This document shows positions 46,101-55,819 of a DNA stretch of 64,000 bases, piece after piece; positions within the stretch are counted from its first letter, which is position 1, and every line of letters begins with the position of its first letter. The notes beneath the pieces were generated by a model. The model searched no databases. It worked only from the letters and a program-made list of their open reading frames with translations, and had not been told where the DNA came from. Position numbers and translations under genes: made by a program. Source of the DNA: Ophiura sarsii (taxonomy: Eukaryota; Echinodermata; Ophiuroidea; Amphilepidida; Ophiuridae); contig CM069457.1 in NCBI GenBank assembly GCA_035610835.1, forward strand, positions 15,532,149 to 15,596,148, read 5' to 3'.

Positions 46101-49100
46101 ATTATCAAAAATTGGTTGAAATTATCTTGATATATTTTTAGTAAAACATGTAATCGTTTGGTGACAGAAATTAACACCATAGACTCAATTTTGAGTAATG
46201 ATGAAACACGGACATGCAATCGGGGATCAAAGTGTTTTGATCTATTCGGTCACTGTTTGACAATCTAGACCGAATTGACTCTCAAAGTTGGGAGACATAA
46301 TGATACACATGCGCCCGGCTTGAACCCGAGTCCACTTTATCCAAGTATGAGATGCGCCTCAAGTCCAGAGTCCTTTTGTGTCCGAGTGTAGACTTGTGTC
46401 AAATTCTTGCCTAGTCCGAGCTGAGCTGAGTCCGAATCCATCAACACTACCGCATATCAAGTCCGGGCAAGAGTGTTGTGAAGATATGCACAATCCAATT
46501 GTCCTTTAGGCAAGTTTACGTCTGACTTTTTTTCTCTCAATCGTTCCAGCTTTTTGTGAACCATTGAAGACTTGTTCGCAAGATGTAACTCCAATTTCGG
46601 CGAAATTGAGTTTATGCTGGTTTCGATTCAGTCACAGTTGTGCTGACGTCACACACACACGCAAACGGGAAAACACGTATACGCGTGTGCAGAACGTGTC
46701 ACAAATAATGGACAGTGAATAAATGTGAATTATGGGTAAACCCCGATGACCATCCAAGACTAATGTGAGCAACGGTTGACAATTCTTTGAAAAAAAACCA
46801 CTTACACAAAAGGCTGAAACGGAGATCTGATCTCACTTTTCCTCCCATGTTTTAATCTTAGCCTCGTCAAAACTATTGAGATAATGGATTTTAATGTTCT
46901 GTCATTCACTCAACTGTTATAATGGTGCTCCAAAGCACGAACATTAACGTAGGGCGAACCATGTTCAATTGTTAAAATTATTATTAATGTTGTTATTTAA
47001 TAGGAAGAGCAAACTGATTCTCAATATCTGCGTGCTTCAAGTTGCTTTCATTCGACCGGGTATGAATTTTATCATAGCTCTGTTTCAACTTGGGAACATT
47101 GAACGATGGGTAAGTACGCGGGATTATTCCCGGCAAAGTAAGGCCCCAAAACTTACAAATAACTGAAATAATTAATTGATTCATTTATCATGTTTATTGT
47201 TATCGCCCTTGATGGGTCCCCTGTTTTCATATTTTGATTAAAGCTCAGTGCCAATTGATACATGGAAGATCACTAATCATGGCGGTCTTGAAGGTTGTTC
47301 AGAGACAATCTACGGCGATTTAGATTAAGTTGATATTTACATCTAATTCATGACATTTTATATACATACAAACTAAGCTTTATGAGTGATTTATGACAAC
47401 CCAGATTCTGAAAAACAAATAGAGGGCTCGCTCCGCGGAGGATCTATCGATGCCCCTTAAGGATATTAATGTTTCGTCTGTTTCGTCCTATCACAGGATT
47501 CCCCAATCACTGGTATGACCATCATTATGGTATCCTCCACCTTAATAGCCATGACCGCCCTCAACATGATGTACACCGCTTCAGCGCAGACCCTCACCAA
47601 GTACAATATACGACCGAAATTCTTCATCATAAAGTTAGGATTGATATTTGGCAATTTGCAACTGGCCGTGTATCGTATCCTTGCCAACTACTGGCCACTT
47701 CCGTGTTTTCTCCAATTAGACTACGAAGTCAGAGCAGGATGTAAGTAGAACCAATAATCAAGACGGGGTCCCTAGGTCCCTATATTTTGCCGCCATATGT
47801 CTAGGTACTGGAAAATGAAAGGAAATGTCGTACCGAGTTCGGATGAAAGGAAAAGTAGTGGGAAGTGAAGCTTGGAGTGGGGGTGGGGAGGGTGGGGGGG
47901 GGGGGGGGTGGCATTATTTTCCAACGTTGTAGTCTTTCTCGATTATTCACGAACAAAATTGTCCTCAACTTTCCGTGTCAAAAACGAGTGGTTAGTTCTA
48001 GTTTACCTGGTACAAATAGCAATGGACATACGACACAACCCCTGGCCACAGTCCGATCCACGCGGGCGCACCCCGATCAGCCTCACCATAGAAATCCTAC
48101 AGCTTATCTATGCAGCTCACTGCGCATGCTTGCGATAAATTCCGCTAACCAATCAGAGCCGTGAGGTCCAACTGACGTGTATCGCACCACGGATGTCCGT
48201 TTCACCGTTTTGAGGGGTGGGTTTACCTTGCGTACTGTCAAGGGTGCACAACACTATTACAGAATGTAGTTCCTAAATAACGGAAAGAATGGTTAATATT
48301 GACATGATTAGTCATTCAATATGATTGAATTTGGTCTATATTTGTTCACCCGAAGTGTACCCGAGATAATTCGAATGCAAAACGAACCAGAAATCAAAAT
48401 ATTGACATCGTTTTGACCTGTATGTCTCAGGCCTACTGACATATTTCGTGAGAGTTTTGATCAATACAACTTTGTGGAGTGGTCAGGCAAATGTAGGCAA
48501 TATTATGATACAAATAGTTTTGAAAATATACTTATCATATCTAAAATTTATAATGATTTTGAGTAAACTTTTACATTTTATTCAAGACAAATTTGTTTCG
48601 TGTTGGCTTTCGCCCACACTCGTCAGTTGACTGACGAGTGTGACGAAACTGACGAGTGTGGGCGAAAGCCAACACGAAACAAATTTGTCTTCTCAAAATC
48701 ATTATAATTATTGCTCCCATGTGGTCGAGCACTTTATCAATACTGATTCAAGTAAAACTCTGGATTTTATCTAAAATTTATATAGGACTACACGACGATT
48801 CAATTAAAAATCATGAATATTAACCAATAATGTGTGGCTTTTTTTGAACATGTACTTCCTTTCCCCCGTATATTGGTGACAATTATTGCAAGTGTATCAT
48901 GACCAAATGAATGAACATACTTTGCTATGTTATAGTCAGAGAGTGTATCAAAATTTTAACATTCAATAAGATCAAGAAATACGGCCTGCGTTGTAAAAGT
49001 GAAAGTTGTTTTCTGGAATTCCAAAATATGACAAAAATTAAGGGTTTCGATAAATTTCAAGTGAGTATGTAGCTTCTTGTACAAGTTGTATTTAACAACG

Positions 49101-50746
49101 GAGTATCCAAATTGAGCACAAAATTACAATTTAATATGAAATAATGATTTCTGAAATTGGACGAAAAGGGGTCTCTATAAGGGTGCACACCACTATTACA
49201 GTTAAAGGGACATTCAGTGGTGTTGAACATTTTAAATGTTTAAACATTTACTTCAGAATTTAAGATGAACATTAAAAATTGCCATTATTGTTGTTTCTAC
49301 TAACAAAAACACAGTAAAACTTGATTAAAACAATATCATCGCTATTTATTGAAAAAACGCCCTCTATGCAAATATGGTTCTGCGTTATGTATCACGCGTA
49401 CTGCAGGGGGATACTGTCGGACGTAAAATGCTCGTCCCGGCTGCGGCAATAGACCTATTCTTTTCTCATGGCTTACTATCATTTCACTCATCCATCATAC
49501 TTATATAGGATGTTAAAGCCTTGAGTCTGGTCCATTCAGGACCCAAGCGTGTGTCCGTACGAACCGACCGTGTAAACAAACAAACAAACAAACAAACAAA
49601 CAAATAATAGCAATGGACGCACGTCACATGAGGTTGAGGGTGCATACCACTATTACTCGCTATAATGGGAAAGATGCCTTAGGAAAACGGCAATATCTTG
49701 AGTTACCTTGCAACTCATTTAATAGTGAAGTCTCGGAATATTTTTTTAACACGCATAGATCTTACCTGTGTCATGTGCAAAAACTCAGACCGGGGTGGCC
49801 GATTACATTTTTCTATATTTTCCCCTTTAGGCCTATACGGAGTAGTATTTTTTAACACGAAATTACACCTTGTAACCCGTTGTGACCAATTTTTTCAAAT
49901 AGATGTATACCTACTCTTTTCATTCGAATTATCTTGGGTACACTTTACATGCTTTAGGAACAAATATAGACCAAATTCAATCATTTTGAATGACTAATCA
50001 TGTCAATATTAACCATTCTTTCCGTTATTTAGGAACTACATTCTTGATCGCGATCGCCGAGAGCTTTGGCGTTTAAAGGGACACTAAGAGGTGTGTTGGA
50101 GATTGCGCCCTCAATTATGATAACAACTGGGATTAGTTATATTGTTATAATTGTATTACATGTATGAACTTACACCTATAAGGATTAAGAAAAATCAGCC
50201 CTCTTTGTACAAGAAAACGCCGATTCAAAAATGCTCGTACAGCCGGAAGACGGAAAGGCGGAAGATACATACGTATAATGGTTATGTACTGCGCCTGTAA
50301 AGTTACGAAAGTTACGTCATTGTCCAGCGGATAGTATAGTTTACTCCTATGGCCTAAATCGCCAGACAGACCATAAATGGTTGAGCATACTTCATAACGC
50401 TCGACCGCGTAACGTGATTATGTTTCCATGGCGTAACGATAGCAGGGAACATATTTGTGAGGTGAGCATGAAAAAGTTTCAGTGTTGAGGCTTCTTGAAC
50501 TTGTCTTTTAATTATATAAACATTTTTCTTCTTCTTCTTCACATTCCAGTTTGGCAGTGTATTACCATCATCCCGGAGGCCTTTATCCTCTTCATGCTTT
50601 CCAGGAAGTATTACCGTGGAGAAGAAGGTAACGTGGTCGGGACACCAGCGCCACTACCAGATATCCTTGGACTAGACGATATGGAACGCCGAGGCAGTTT
50701 GAATAAAATACGAAGCATGGCGCGCCGTATCAGCTCCGCATTTTGA
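39999..50746 (+). CDS. SLC51A-like (OST-alpha) gene, copy 3, intact
   Basis: Six exons join without a stop into 322 codons from the ATG at 40001 (human OST-alpha has 340). In order: TM1 and VPRSGVANHR loop (A), LHLPGVWIPW helix (B), VYSVSIYKFIVLITDYYGGH with the Cys cluster CCCCF (C), FIRPG helix (D), two helices around NIRPKFFIIKLG (E), last helix, SRKYYRGEEGN and tail ending RISSAF (F). The Cys cluster fits the CCCC motif of vertebrate OST-alpha. The family (Solute_trans_a) exports bile acids, steroids and other organic solutes with a beta subunit at the basolateral membrane; the substrate here is unknown. Exon A begins with two bases before the ATG, so an upstream N-terminal exon is likely. 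Intron B holds an array of exon C acceptor fragments that may disturb splicing. The only copy with all exons open. Confidence 0.85.
40742..41945. mobile_element. 1.2-kb foldback element with TA duplication
   Basis: Ends CACTGAAAACATTT and its complement, flanked by TA at 40740-40741 and 41946-41947. Copy 2 has the single TA empty site at 22232-22233 (CACACTATGAAGAG). Long inverted arms contain many ACTAATTT/AATTAGT motifs and a GC-richer pair near 41150 and 41570 (TGACTTCCGATAACCGAGCG and its near complement). No transposase ORF. Confidence 0.9.
42847..42920 (+). CDS. OST-alpha-like copy 3, exon B
   Basis: Acceptor TCCATCAG, donor GTATGT. Reads VFAALHLPGVWIPWSASFCT.., 74 nt, ends in phase 2 with AT that joins T of exon C to give Ile. 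Confidence 0.85.
42945..43078. mobile_element. 134-bp hairpin element
   Basis: Ends GGGATGAC and GTCATCCC; arms rich in ACCGGCGGTT and CCGCACTGAACCGG. Copy 2 lacks it at the same point of intron B, so it is a recent insertion. Confidence 0.75.
43093..43319 (-). mobile_element. T1 MITE in intron B of copy 3
   Basis: Counterpart of the copy 2 element at 23143. Contains CGTCTGCAGACGCCTGCCGC near its right end. TTAA ends are mutated. Confidence 0.75.
44353..44940. mobile_element. MITE with internal tandem duplication
   Basis: Ends AAGCCTGGGTTCACATAGG and its near complement; subterminal GTATACGGTATACGG repeats. The inner 240 bp occurs twice (about 44418-44657 and 44658-44937) nearly identically. 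The second copy carries an extra hairpin of about 40 nt (CAAGGAGTTATTAT arms) at about 44796-44835. Confidence 0.8.
45055..45444 (-). mobile_element. T3 MITE inside the exon C array
   Basis: Reverse orientation of the 4716-5114 element, flanked by TTAA at 45051-45054 and 45445-45448. It splits one array unit: ..TATACAAG on the left and CTGTTCTCATAACTGAC on the right. Confidence 0.85.
45651..45830 (+). CDS. OST-alpha-like copy 3, exon C
   Basis: Acceptor TCTATTTCAG, donor GTAAGA, 180 nt, phase 2 in and out. Reads VYSVSIYKFIVLITDYYGGH, then RKMLIKIRATEIEFPLTAAP and CCCCFRNNCLKPKRLT. The Cys cluster may be palmitoylated or structural. It is the only open exon C of the three. Confidence 0.9.
45914..46010 (-). 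mobile_element. SINE/LINE 3' end
   Basis: On the minus strand it reads AAAGCGCCTTAGTACG .. GGCGCTATATAAATATCAG with a (TGAT)n tail. The motif GCGCTATATAAAT plus a simple tail is typical of retroposon 3' ends. Absent from copy 2. Confidence 0.6.
47004..47109 (+). CDS. OST-alpha-like copy 3, exon D
   Basis: Acceptor TTTAATAG, donor GTAAGT, 106 nt. KSKLILNICVLQVAFIRPG, ending GNIERW. Confidence 0.85.
47497..47740 (+). CDS. OST-alpha-like copy 3, exon E
   Basis: Acceptor ATCACAG, donor GTAAGT, 244 nt, phase 0 in and 1 out. DSPITGMTIIMVSSTLIAMT helix, NIRPKFFIIKLG loop, then CFLQLDYEVRAG. Confidence 0.9.
48586..48689. repeat. Perfect 43-bp-arm hairpin
   Basis: Arms starting GACAAATTTGTTTCGTGTTG are exact complements around an 18-nt loop that itself repeats GACGAGTGTG. 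Weaker complementarity (TAATGATTTTGAG) extends outward on both sides. Confidence 0.9.
49206..49442 (-). mobile_element. T3 MITE half (right half, reversed)
   Basis: TTAA at 49202-49205, then AGGGACATTCAGTGGTGTTG up to the central palindrome CTCGTCCCGGCTG, where homology stops. The other half lies 635 bp away in the opposite sense to that expected. Confidence 0.75.
49570..49606 (+). repeat. (CAAA)n microsatellite
   Basis: About eight or nine perfect CAAA units. Confidence 0.95.
50077..50245 (+). mobile_element. T3 MITE half (left half, forward)
   Basis: TTAA at 50073-50076, then AGGGACACTAAGAGGTGTG up to GCTCGTACAGCCGG. Together with 49206-49442 it would make one reverse-oriented T3 element if the DNA between were inverted. 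Confidence 0.75.
50550..50746 (+). CDS. OST-alpha-like copy 3, exon F (last coding exon)
   Basis: Acceptor CATTCCAG, stop TGA 50744-50746, 197 nt. WQCITIIPEAFILFMLSRKY helix, YRGEEGN, tail with PLPDILGLDD and an Arg-rich end. Homology to the DNA after copy 2 continues to about 51.3 kb, marking the far end of the duplicated unit. Confidence 0.9.
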
Positions 50747-50990
50747 TCTGTCCGTCCCTCTCAGCTCAGTCCGGGCTCTCAGTACAGTAATATCATATCA
50801 TAATGTTGCTGAGAATATAGGTTAGAGGTTATCCATACGGTAGCCAAGTTGAGACGAACCACACTGGGGAATTGCACCCCGGACCGCGGACTGTTCTATA
50901 TATTCAACAGAGTTGGTGCACAATATTCAATCTATTGTGCTATCAAATACATATCAAGAATCAAATGTTATTTCTTTCTGAAAATCCTAA

Positions 50991-51219
50991 CACTTTCGTC
51001 AGGCGTCTATGCGGACGACAGTACCAACATGTCACAAAATGTGAAAACTATTGAATTTCATCACCATATTTGGAATCACCATGAGCAATGCATTGAAATA
51101 AGTACAAACATGTCTGGTATTGGTTCAGTAAATTTTGAGATAGAAGTTGGGAAAGGTTTCTGAAAAATCTGTTTTGAATGTGATAAAACTAACTTAATAG
51201 CCACGTGGAATGTCACGTG
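50991..51219 (+). mobile_element. T1 MITE after copy 3
   Basis: Counterpart of 30577-30813. TTAA on the right at 51220-51223; left site mutated to CTAA. Confidence 0.75.
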
Positions 51220-51480
51220 TTAAACACAGTTTAGTATGCCCCACAAAATGGCCGCTTTTCCAAAACACGGATAACCTCTGCCATACATTGGAAATTTAAA
51301 TCTGGACTATTATTAATTAATTTTATATGAATCTCAAGAAACAAATATAGAGTAAAATAATAATTGAAGTGTATGGAGGCCTAACGATTATCCATGTAGA
51401 AAAATTTCCAAAATATTTATAAGTATCAGTAAAAATATATTAGTTTTTTGTTTTGTTCTCTGCCAACATTAGACAATTAA

Positions 51481-51855
51481 ATGCATATCATGTGATCTTT
51501 TACAAGTAGCACCCTCTATCATTTCATTGATTTTTACTATGAAAGCAGTTTTTTGGCAGATTTGCATTTTTGATCATAAATCCTAAAGATCTTCTAAGTT
51601 ACAGATCGATACGATTCCTAATTACGATTCTTTAATCAAAATCATGGTTTGAAAATAGACTGTACCGCTCCGGTACAATCTATTTCTCAAATTTTACTCT
51701 AAATATAAAAACCATGATTTTGAGGTTTAGGAATCGTATCGCTCTGTAATTTGGAATATATTAATGATTTATGATCAGAAAAGTAAATCTACAAGAAAAT
51801 CTGCTTCCAATTTTTTTTCGAGGATTGAGTGAGTCCCCTGGAAAAGATTATCTCT
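51481..51855. mobile_element. T2 long-TIR hairpin MITE, copy 2
   Basis: TTAA at 51477-51480 and 51856-51859. Arms share GATACGATTCCTAATTA, CAAAATCATGGTTT and TCATAAAT with the 3.5-kb copy; the loop (GACTGTACCGCTCCGG) differs. Confidence 0.8.
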
Positions 51856-51859
51856 TTAA

Positions 51860-53160
51860 TTATCTATACAGCAAAAATCGCGGTAAAACATTGTTTTTAT
51901 CAGTGTAATGCAAGACATTTTCGTGTCGATTACAAAAGCGTCTTCTAATTTTTGTTTTGTTATGTACTACTGCCTGTATTGTAAGTTAGAAATAAGTTAA
52001 AAGACCACAAAGACGGAAATAATGGTGTATGTAGATGTGTAAATATATAAGTTAAAAAAAAACATATATAAATTGTATCATACAAGAGACATAAGTGCAC
52101 AAAACGCTCATTACAGGTTTATTCTTCCGATAATGCCTTATCTTCCTTTGTTGCGCTAGGTTGAGCAAAGTTGGATTATAAGTCCATTACCATGATTACA
52201 GGAAGAAGATTAACAAAAGTGACGAAAAAACCCTGTTTGACAGGCCCGATCTTACCTGTCTTAATGAATAGGGTTACCATCAATCTAAATTTCGACCTAA
52301 ATTTTTGAACAATGTGTAAGATATATTTAATATGCCAACAATTGCAAAATTACGACAGATATTGGTGACATTTAAAAACCCCACCAACAACGCCCGTCCG
52401 ATTGACTTTACTTGAAAGGTCCGTTCGTCCCGCAGAAAAGGTATTTTCACCGTAAAATGTTATTTACATAATTCTAAATAAAACATATACTAAATAACAT
52501 CTCTGTCATTGAATGATTCTAATAAAATACTATAATATATTTACATTCAACTTAAAATGATCTTTGTCAAGTTGTGGATAGTTTTATTTTTAGCGGTAAG
52601 TAATGCCGATTGGCGTAGCTTTATCATGTTTCATTAAAATGTTTATTGAATACTGAGTGTTATAAATCTTGTGAATACAGCAAATTTGAATCAATTTGAC
52701 AACATTGATTTTTTCCCTTTTATTGTTGATGGAAATAAAACATATCTCTCGTGTGAAAAAAGTGAGAAGTAAAAAAGGCGAGAGGCCTTGGGGATTGGAA
52801 GTTTTTCAGAGAAATGGTGATCGGGTGCCCGGTCGCAATCTTTTCATAACCAAGCCTGGTCTTAGAGCATCGTAGCTAGTGCGCGGTTCAGCATGTTCAG
52901 AGGGACTGTACACTATTCAGATCAGATTTGAAGCACTTATATATATATATATATATATTGTACAGGGTGAATCAAAAAAGTTAGGACTCTCTTTCAGCAT
53001 GGATTTAATCCTTATCAACCAAAATGATACCATTGAAATATGCGCGCGTATCGCGAAAACAAAATTAAATTGGTGTCGATTCAACCGATTGCTCCTTAAA
53101 ATTGGATAGAAAAGAAGTGAAATGCCTTCATGGACCCTCGCCCCTGTATACATGGTATAC
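51860..53160. other. Intergenic, no gene seen
   Basis: No supported exon. A (TA)n run lies at 52938-52958, followed by TACAGGGTGAATCAAAAAAG, which resembles a mariner-type terminus; its partner end was not found. Confidence 0.45.
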
Positions 53161-53177
53161 ACGCCATTGAACCTGAT

Positions 53178-53520
53178 TGGGGGGGGGGGGGGGGGGGTGT
53201 GGGGGGGGGGGGGGGGGGTAGGGTAAAAAAAAATCGCACGTTCACAAAATTTCGAAGTACAAAAAACCCCAGTGCTTTTGGTACTGCGAAATTTCTTTCT
53301 TTCCCTTTCTTCTTTTCTTTCTTTCCCCTTTTTTTCTCCTTTTCCTTTTTATTTTTCCTCTCTTTTTCCTTTCTCCCTCTATTTTCTTTCCCTTTCCCCC
53401 TTCCTTTTCCTCTTGTCCCTTCCCCCATTTTTCCTGGTGGGTAGGTTTGAATTTCCTGCTGAGCACCTTCGGGGGGGGGGGGGGGGGGCACTGTGCCCCC
53501 ACCCGGCTGTTACGCCACTG
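53178..53520. mobile_element. hAT-like G/C-run element, left end unclear
   Basis: Long G runs, a pyrimidine-rich CCTTTTTC stretch (53280-53440), another G run and the right terminus GCTGTTACGCCACTG. Apparent Pro/Lys-rich ORFs are low-complexity. Confidence 0.55.
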
Positions 53521-54086
53521 CTTATATCACACGATAGAAAATGCGTTCAATCAAATGACGGATGGTTGATTGAGCGCGCCGTTCACATTGGGTTAAGCGA
53601 TTGTTGTATAGTCGCGCACAATACCGCTTGCATGTAAACATACGTAGAACAATTACTGACTGCGCCAATGTCCAACTTGTTTAGATTCAAATAGTCGTCG
53701 CGCGCTGTTCAATTTTCGTTAGAATCCTCACCATGACATAGCTTCCCTTTAACGCTTGAGATAACGCGCCGTAACGCACGGTAAATAACGATCTAGTGTC
53801 TGATAAAGTGATAGCTGATTTGAAAAGTTCCGTAAGTGACTATTTACTTTGTGATCACGTAAACTAAGTTTAACCAACCTTTTCTGCTTCACGTTTGTGT
53901 TCTTCAAGCCTAACGAGACGATCATTTTTTATATTGGTCTCATCACCAACCAACGTCAATCTACCTATTGATTCCCACTTCTACAAAGGATCTTGGAAAC
54001 GACCACTTCCGGTCAGTTCCGGAAAACATCGTTAGCCGATCTAGTGCATTTAACAACATTGGGCGATAAGCAGCGAACCTGTCAGC

Positions 54087-54097
54087 ATGAAGAAAAT
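54087..54097 (+). other. Possible tiny 5' coding exon
   Basis: ATGAAGAAAAT is followed by a strong donor GTAAGTTTAC. The preceding 200 bp is GC-richer than average and might be a 5' UTR. No downstream partner in the right phase was identified. Confidence 0.15.
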
Positions 54098-54985
54098 GTA
54101 AGTTTACCTTGTGACATTTTTGACTTGTCAAAATTACCACAGCAGGCAAATCCCTTTTTCTATTTTGTACCAGTGACATTTAAGTTACAGGGACGTCTAA
54201 GGGCAGGGTTGCACAAAGTTGTTTCTTCCCCAGGAGCAAGGTTTTGAGCTTAACATTTCCCTACCTACTACAGGTTTAATAAAAATCAGATTACAATATG
54301 ACGGCTACAGCGTTGTTTAGATGTACCAGACCATAGTAATGATTTTACATTAGGGAAGATTTTGTTTTAGAGGGGCATGAACAAAATGATGCACGTGAAG
54401 CACGCACAAATTGTGTGCCATTTTACGCTAAAATTGTCAAATTTGGTCAAATACTAATTAACTAATTTGGTATGAAAATAAGCGCTCAAAATGTAGCTGT
54501 TCTGTGCTAAAATTGTCAACATTTGGTTTAATTAACCTAATTTAAACCTAAACTGTGCGCGAAGCGCGAAAAAAATATGCCTTTTTATGCTAAAATTGTC
54601 AATTTCTTTCTATTTTTAACTAAATTGAAGAAAAAAATTGGAGGGGAAGTGGGGTGGGGACCAAACAAATAGTTTTAGGGGGTGGGGAAATGCCCCCTTG
54701 CCCCCCTGTAGTGCCGCCACTGGGGGAAAGCAATAAAACAATAAACACTAGTTGGTATACCTTTGCAACCACAGCTCATAACCGGCCCAAAGTTGTTCAC
54801 CCTTTTCCCCAATACTTTTACTTTTTCCACTTGTCATTATTTCCCCAATTCTGCTCATCATTTCCCGAGAGCGGTGCTCCCTGCTCCCGCACTTTGTGCA
54901 AGTATTTTATATTGAAGCTATTGTGTGTCTCGAATTCAAATCGATCGTATGGAAACACCACTAAAAGGCCGCGTAAGCTCTGTTA

Positions 54986-55819
54986 GGGACCGTTCATTAT
55001 TTATGGTGGAGAGCGGGGAGGGTTGGGACAAATTCGAGACTTGAATGTTAAAATTACCCCCCCCCCCCCCCTACAGCTGAAACTGAAAATTACATGACCC
55101 CCTGCTAACCAGTAGCTTTTTACTCAATCCCCCCTCCCATATCCTTCAAGGGGCTGTCATGAATTTTGTTCATGGATACGTTGGCAAATTTTGTTTGTGC
55201 CCTATCTGAACGGCCAATAATTTTATGATGCCCCTTCTTTTTATTGTGTGAAATTAGTAATGGCGAGCGTAGCGAGTTGGATTTTTTTCTTCATATTTAT
55301 ACATTTTGGGTGTCTTTATAACCCGAACAAGTTAGAACATTCTGAGCAGAAACGTATAATCCAGTGAAACGTTCTACTTTTGTGAGCATTGGTGCAAAGC
55401 AGAGACGAGGTGAAAAGCATGCAATAAATCACATTTTTAAATCATGAAATTGGATTTTGTAACATTATACACCCTGTGACCCTAATGTCTAGACCGTTGA
55501 TGATTATATAGATGTTTTTCCACCATTTCGTCGATTTGCTGTCCAGAATTCGTCTCACAGTAAAAGTGTTTGAAGTCGATATGTTTTAAGAAAATATTCA
55601 CGAAGCGCAGGAAAAAAATGGCGTTTACACTCCAAAATAGCCTCTAAAATAACTCCAATCACCACCATCTTTACAGTTTAAACAAATTTACACAACCCCC
55701 TGTTCAAGAATAAAAAGTTACGTAACCTCCCCCTATTTCAACATATGAAAGTTACATGACCCCCTCTATAGTTTACCTGCCCCCCCCCCCCCCCTACACC
55801 ATAAATAATGAACGGTCTC
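54986..55819. mobile_element. PIF/Harbinger-like non-autonomous element
   Basis: Ends GGGACCGTTCATTATTTATG and its near complement, flanked by the 3-bp repeat TTA (54983-54985, 55820-55822), the duplication expected of PIF/Harbinger. The C-rich subterminal parts repeat AAAGTTACATGACCCCC-like motifs. No ORF. Confidence 0.75.

Noticed and set aside
52962..53100. Third mariner-like element
   Set aside because: Only one possible terminus (TACAGGGTGAATC) was found. No second inverted end could be placed.
53096..53502. Lys/Arg/Glu-rich ORFs on the minus strand
   Set aside because: Low-complexity pyrimidine-rich filler of a hAT-like element.
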